Both the position numbers and the translations under genes were made by a program. A DNA stretch of 7,749 nt from an uncultured Selenomonadales bacterium (lineage in GTDB: Bacteria > Bacillota > Negativicutes > Selenomonadales > Selenomonadaceae): NCBI GenBank assembly GCA_937910665.1, contig CALEPR010000156.1, positions 1 through 7,749 of the forward strand. Reading direction: 5' to 3'. Shown piece after piece: positions 5,097 to 7,749 of this stretch. Each line of letters opens with the position of its first letter. Position 1 is the first letter of the stretch. The notes below the pieces were generated by a model. The model was not told the DNA's origin, searched no databases, and saw only the letters and a program-made list of their open reading frames with translations.

Positions 5097-7149
5097 GATG
5101 AATTTTGAAGAAGCAATCAGGTACATTCACGAAAATCCGCAAATTTATCTGACAGCGACAGGTAAAAAAGGCGGCGGATATATTTGTCCGATCTGTGGGA
5201 GTGGTAGCGGCTCTCACAGAACAGGGATAATGCCTGACAAAAATGAAAGTTGGAAATTTACTTGCTTTGCCAACGGTTGTTTTCCGCCAAAATCAGACAT
5301 CATCAACATAATCGGCGCGAAGGAAAACTTGGACAATAAACAAGCAATGTTTAGAGCGTTTGAAATTTACGGAATCACGCTGAAAAAAAATTCCGATTAT
5401 GTTTCGGAACGTCCAAGAAGCGAAAAATCTGACGCGCAAAGTTTGGCGGAAAATGAAATTTTGCGAATCAAGGCAGATATAAAAAATGCGCCGGAAAATC
5501 TTTGGCAAACGGAAGATTATTTAAGAAGTCGCGGAATCAGTTTAAGGACGGCAGTTAAATTGAATTGCGGATTTATTTCTGAATGGTATCACCCGAAAGT
5601 TTTGGAAAAATTTAATGGCAAACCGCCGTTTGAAGGAAGTCCGCGCCTGATAATTCCGTCGAGTGAAGAAAGTTACCTTGCGCGAGATATAAGACCGTTG
5701 AAAGAAATTTCGCAGGAAGAACGCGGCTACGTCAAGCAAAAAGCAGGAAATGCAAAAATTTTAAATCTCAAATCGGTTTCGGCGGCAGAAAGTCCGATAT
5801 TTGTAGTTGAGGGCGAATTTGATTTAATGAGCGTTGAAGAAAACGGCTATACTTCAATCGCGTTGGGAAGTACCTCAATGATTGAACATCTTGTGACGGA
5901 ATTGCAAGAAAATCATATCAAAGTCACTCAACCTTTTGTAATTGCGTTGGACAATGATGCGGCAGGGCAGACGGCGGCGGAAAAATTATTGACGCTATTG
6001 CAGGACGCGAATTATAAGGCTTATATCGTGAACATCAGCGGAAAATACAAAGATGCGAATGAGGCGTTGGTAAACGATAAAGATTTTTTTGCAAAAAGAT
6101 TGTCAGAGGTTGCGGCAGACCCGAAAACCGAATCTTTAAAAGATGAACGGAATGAAGAAAGCAATATTGGAAAGATAGAAAATTTGCTGTCGATAATGCG
6201 AACAAGTCGAAAACCTTTATCGACAGGATTTGAAAAATTGGACGAAAATTTGGACGGCGGATTATATGCGCCGGGACTTTACATAATTGCGGGAGGAACT
6301 TCAGTCGGAAAGACTGCGCTCATGCAACAGATAGCATATAATTTGGCAGTCAACAAGCAAGACATAATATATTTTTCGCTGGAAATGAGCATACAAGATT
6401 TATTCTACCGCGACCTGTCGAGATTGTCCCGACAATTCGGCAAAGGTCAAAGCGTTCATGAAATAATTCAAAGCGGCGGGCAATATATCACCGAAAAAAT
6501 AGTTGCCGAGTACAAAAAGGCGGCAAGTCATATTTTCACTCACGCGGCTCTTTCAGAAATAACTGTAGAATACATCGAAAAAAACGCGACAAATCACGTC
6601 AAAAGATTGGCAGAAAAGCCTGTATTGTTCGTGGATTATTTGCAAATTTTAGAGCCGACGAACCCGCGAGGAACTGACAAGCAAATAGTTGACCACAGCA
6701 TAAAATCACTGAACATTTTGAGCCGTTCGCTGGAAATTCCGATAATTGTTGCGGCATCACTGAACAGGTCGGGCTATTCGGAGGAAGTGACATTTCAAGC
6801 GTTGAAAGAATCGGGCGCATTGGAATATACCGGCGACATAGTTATTGGACTGCAATTTCAAGCAACTTCGAAAATCACGGAGAAATCAAAAAATTTGGCG
6901 GAACGAACAAAAAAATTGACAGCGGAACGCAACAAGTCAATTCGCAAAATGGAAGCGGTGATCTTGAAACATCGCAACGGCAAAATCGGTGGAAAAACTT
7001 ATTTTGACTACATTCCGAAATATAATTTGTATAAAGAAGGCTTGCCGGACAAAAACAGTTCAGACAATTTGCAATCGGAATTTTTTCAAGACGCAGATTC
7101 AAACGAAGAAAACGAACCGCCTGTGATAAGAAAACGCATACTGAAATAA
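5089..7149 (+). CDS. Primase-helicase fusion: zinc finger, TOPRIM and DnaB-like helicase domains
   Basis: The 686-residue protein starts at ATG 5089, 8 bp inside the initiator gene, with GGAGG at 5069-5073, so the two are translationally coupled. A zinc-ribbon primase domain lies at about 30-75 (Cys33, Cys36, Cys59, Cys64). TOPRIM motifs follow: VVEGEFD (239-245) and ALDNDAAG (286-293), the metal-binding acidic residues of primases. The C-terminal RecA-like helicase domain (about 370-645) has Walker A GGTSVGKT (402-409), Walker B VLFVDY (512-517), an SLNR motif near 557-560 and KHRNG (627-631) near the expected arginine-finger segment. The order resembles T7 gp4 and other phage or plasmid primase-helicases, which unwind DNA at the fork and synthesise RNA primers. 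The SLNR motif lacks the Gln usual in DnaB (SQLNR), apparently a subfamily feature. The acidic tail (665-677) is unassigned. It gives the element replication functions partly independent of host DnaG and DnaB. Confidence 0.93.
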   Translation: MVEMNFEEAIRYIHENPQIYLTATGKKGGGYICPICGSGSGSHRTGIMPDKNESWKFTCFANGCFPPKSDIINIIGAKENLDNKQAMFRAFEIYGITLKKNSDYVSERPRSEKSDAQSLAENEILRIKADIKNAPENLWQTEDYLRSRGISLRTAVKLNCGFISEWYHPKVLEKFNGKPPFEGSPRLIIPSSEESYLARDIRPLKEISQEERGYVKQKAGNAKILNLKSVSAAESPIFVVEGEFDLMSVEENGYTSIALGSTSMIEHLVTELQENHIKVTQPFVIALDNDAAGQTAAEKLLTLLQDANYKAYIVNISGKYKDANEALVNDKDFFAKRLSEVAADPKTESLKDERNEESNIGKIENLLSIMRTSRKPLSTGFEKLDENLDGGLYAPGLYIIAGGTSVGKTALMQQIAYNLAVNKQDIIYFSLEMSIQDLFYRDLSRLSRQFGKGQSVHEIIQSGGQYITEKIVAEYKKAASHIFTHAALSEITVEYIEKNATNHVKRLAEKPVLFVDYLQILEPTNPRGTDKQIVDHSIKSLNILSRSLEIPIIVAASLNRSGYSEEVTFQALKESGALEYTGDIVIGLQFQATSKITEKSKNLAERTKKLTAERNKSIRKMEAVILKHRNGKIGGKTYFDYIPKYNLYKEGLPDKNSSDNLQSEFFQDADSNEENEPPVIRKRILK

Positions 7150-7153
7150 AAAT

Positions 7154-7182
7154 TCGCTCGAAAAAGTCGGGCGATTTTTTTT
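7154..7182 (+). terminator. Rho-independent terminator of the replication operon
   Basis: TCGCTCG (7154-7160) pairs with CGGGCGA (7168-7174), including one G-U pair, around a 7-nt A-rich loop, followed by eight T residues (7175-7182). It begins 5 bp after the primase-helicase stop, ends the operon that starts at 3649-3677, and shows that the next gene is a separate unit. Confidence 0.85.
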
Positions 7183-7264
7183 GCGAAGTTGCAAAATTGT
7201 GTTATGAGAGTTGTCAAAAAAGTTGTAACATATGAGGTACAAAGTTGAATGTCGAATTTGTTTT

Positions 7265-7270
7265 AAGGAA
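7265..7270 (+). promoter_or_regulatory. Ribosome binding site favouring TTG 7280
   Basis: AAGGAA at 7265-7270 lies 9 nt before TTG 7280. The upstream in-frame ATG at 7232 has no comparable site. The paralogue at 326-733 also has no counterpart to the 16 residues between these starts, which supports the downstream start. I found no convincing promoter between 7183 and 7264, although the motif AGTTGYMAA recurs there. Confidence 0.5.
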
Positions 7271-7279
7271 GTCGATTTT

Positions 7280-7726
7280 TTGAACGGTACAGAGGACAAG
7301 GAAAAACTCAAGCGTGAATTAAAGAGAGTGAAAGAGGAAAATCGAAAATTGAAACATATAATTTCTTACGGAAATATTTCAACGCTTGAAACTTTGGTAG
7401 ACCAATACATGGACTATAGCCGAATCCATTTGAAAAAAATCGCCGTTGAAATTCAACTCACGGAATATGAAAAATCCGGCGTTGAAAAAGTTATGGAACT
7501 CATAGAGCATTTGGAATGTATCAAAGATGAACTGCATAAACTGATAGCGGTCGGCGAGGAAGGAGCGGTTGTCCATAATGATTGTTTGAAACATGATGTA
7601 AAAATTGCAAGGGAACTGATACCGAAATTTGAAGAAATTATCCGCTTGCATATAGATTCAAGCAAAAGCGTTGAGTTGGAAAAAATTTTGACGGAGTTTG
7701 CAAAGAAAATTAAAAAATATTTTTGA
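7280..7726 (+). CDS. Small coiled-coil protein of unknown function, YG-x-IS family (right paralogue)
   Basis: With the TTG 7280 start the product has 148 residues; starting at ATG 7232 would give 164. The N-terminus (about 5-27) is a highly charged Lys/Glu coiled coil. It leads into KHIISYGNIS (25-34), then Tyr43, Ser47, and Leu51 through EI (58-59), the same pattern as HILEYGEIS and its following residues in the 326-733 protein. The remaining helices also correspond, although the C-terminal 50 residues are longer and richer in Lys and Glu. No membrane segment or signal peptide is visible. It follows the replication operon's terminator and is itself followed by a probable new gene start, mirroring the left pair (coiled-coil gene then HTH gene). 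Unlike the left copy, its codons mostly end in A or G. Function is unknown. Confidence 0.82.
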   Translation: MNGTEDKEKLKRELKRVKEENRKLKHIISYGNISTLETLVDQYMDYSRIHLKKIAVEIQLTEYEKSGVEKVMELIEHLECIKDELHKLIAVGEEGAVVHNDCLKHDVKIARELIPKFEEIIRLHIDSSKSVELEKILTEFAKKIKKYF

Positions 7727-7745
7727 AAAATTTTTGGGGTGGACA

Positions 7746-7749
7746 ATGG
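7746..7749 (+). CDS. Probable start of a further gene (cut by the window edge)
   Basis: GGGGTGG (7736-7742) precedes an ATG at 7746-7748 just 19 bp after the previous stop. Only the first codon is visible. By analogy with the left operon it might encode an HTH partner, but nothing in the window tests this. Confidence 0.35.

Noticed and set aside
4725..5126. Minus-strand open frame of 133 codons opposite the initiator
   Set aside because: It overlaps the initiator gene and the primase-helicase start, has a low-complexity Phe/Tyr/Ile-rich product and no SD, so it is read as an antisense shadow.

Overview
The window looks like the replication region of a plasmid, or a plasmid-like element, from a low-GC Gram-positive-type bacterium (Bacillota; a gut Negativicutes/Selenomonad-like host is my guess, not shown). 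The basis is AT-rich sequence, strong AGGAGG-type ribosome binding sites, frequent TTG starts, contiguous 22-bp iterons beside an AT-rich stretch, a probable replication initiator, and a primase-helicase fusion. I see no rRNA, tRNA, CRISPR array or intact insertion sequence.

Left arm (1-1480): the 3' end of an unidentified gene with its terminator, then a two-gene operon. The first operon gene (326-733) is a small, partly coiled-coil protein of unknown function. The second (746-1444) has two helix-turn-helix-like segments. These + strand genes favour codons ending in C or T. A convergent minus-strand gene (1494-2408) encodes an Rpn-family PD-(D/E)XK nuclease-like protein.

Control region (2409-3827): three contiguous 22-bp iterons (2663-2728) followed by about 130 bp of very AT-rich DNA form a probable origin. 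Next is a small serine-recombinase homologue (2908-3495) with its own promoter. It retains the catalytic serine but not several partner residues. A roughly 69-bp block ending in one iteron occurs on both sides of this gene, about 900 bp apart. A consensus promoter (TTGACA-N17-TATAAT, 3649-3677) then leads into 32-bp tandem repeats that contain Shine-Dalgarno/GTG mini-reading frames, in the leader of the next operon.

Right arm (3828-7749): a probable replication initiator (MerR-like HTH plus a region resembling two winged helices) overlaps by 8 bp a 686-aa zinc-finger/TOPRIM/DnaB-like primase-helicase, and a terminator follows. After it lies a second coiled-coil protein (7280-7726) that is a diverged paralogue of the protein at 326-733, and then the probable start of another gene. 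Right-arm genes favour codons ending in A or G.

As a working model, the initiator binds the iterons, melts the AT-rich segment and loads the co-transcribed primase-helicase. The recombinase-like protein and the leader repeats would be candidates for copy control or dimer resolution. The change in strand composition across the control region fits forks leaving it in both directions, but a mosaic origin of the two arms would also explain it.
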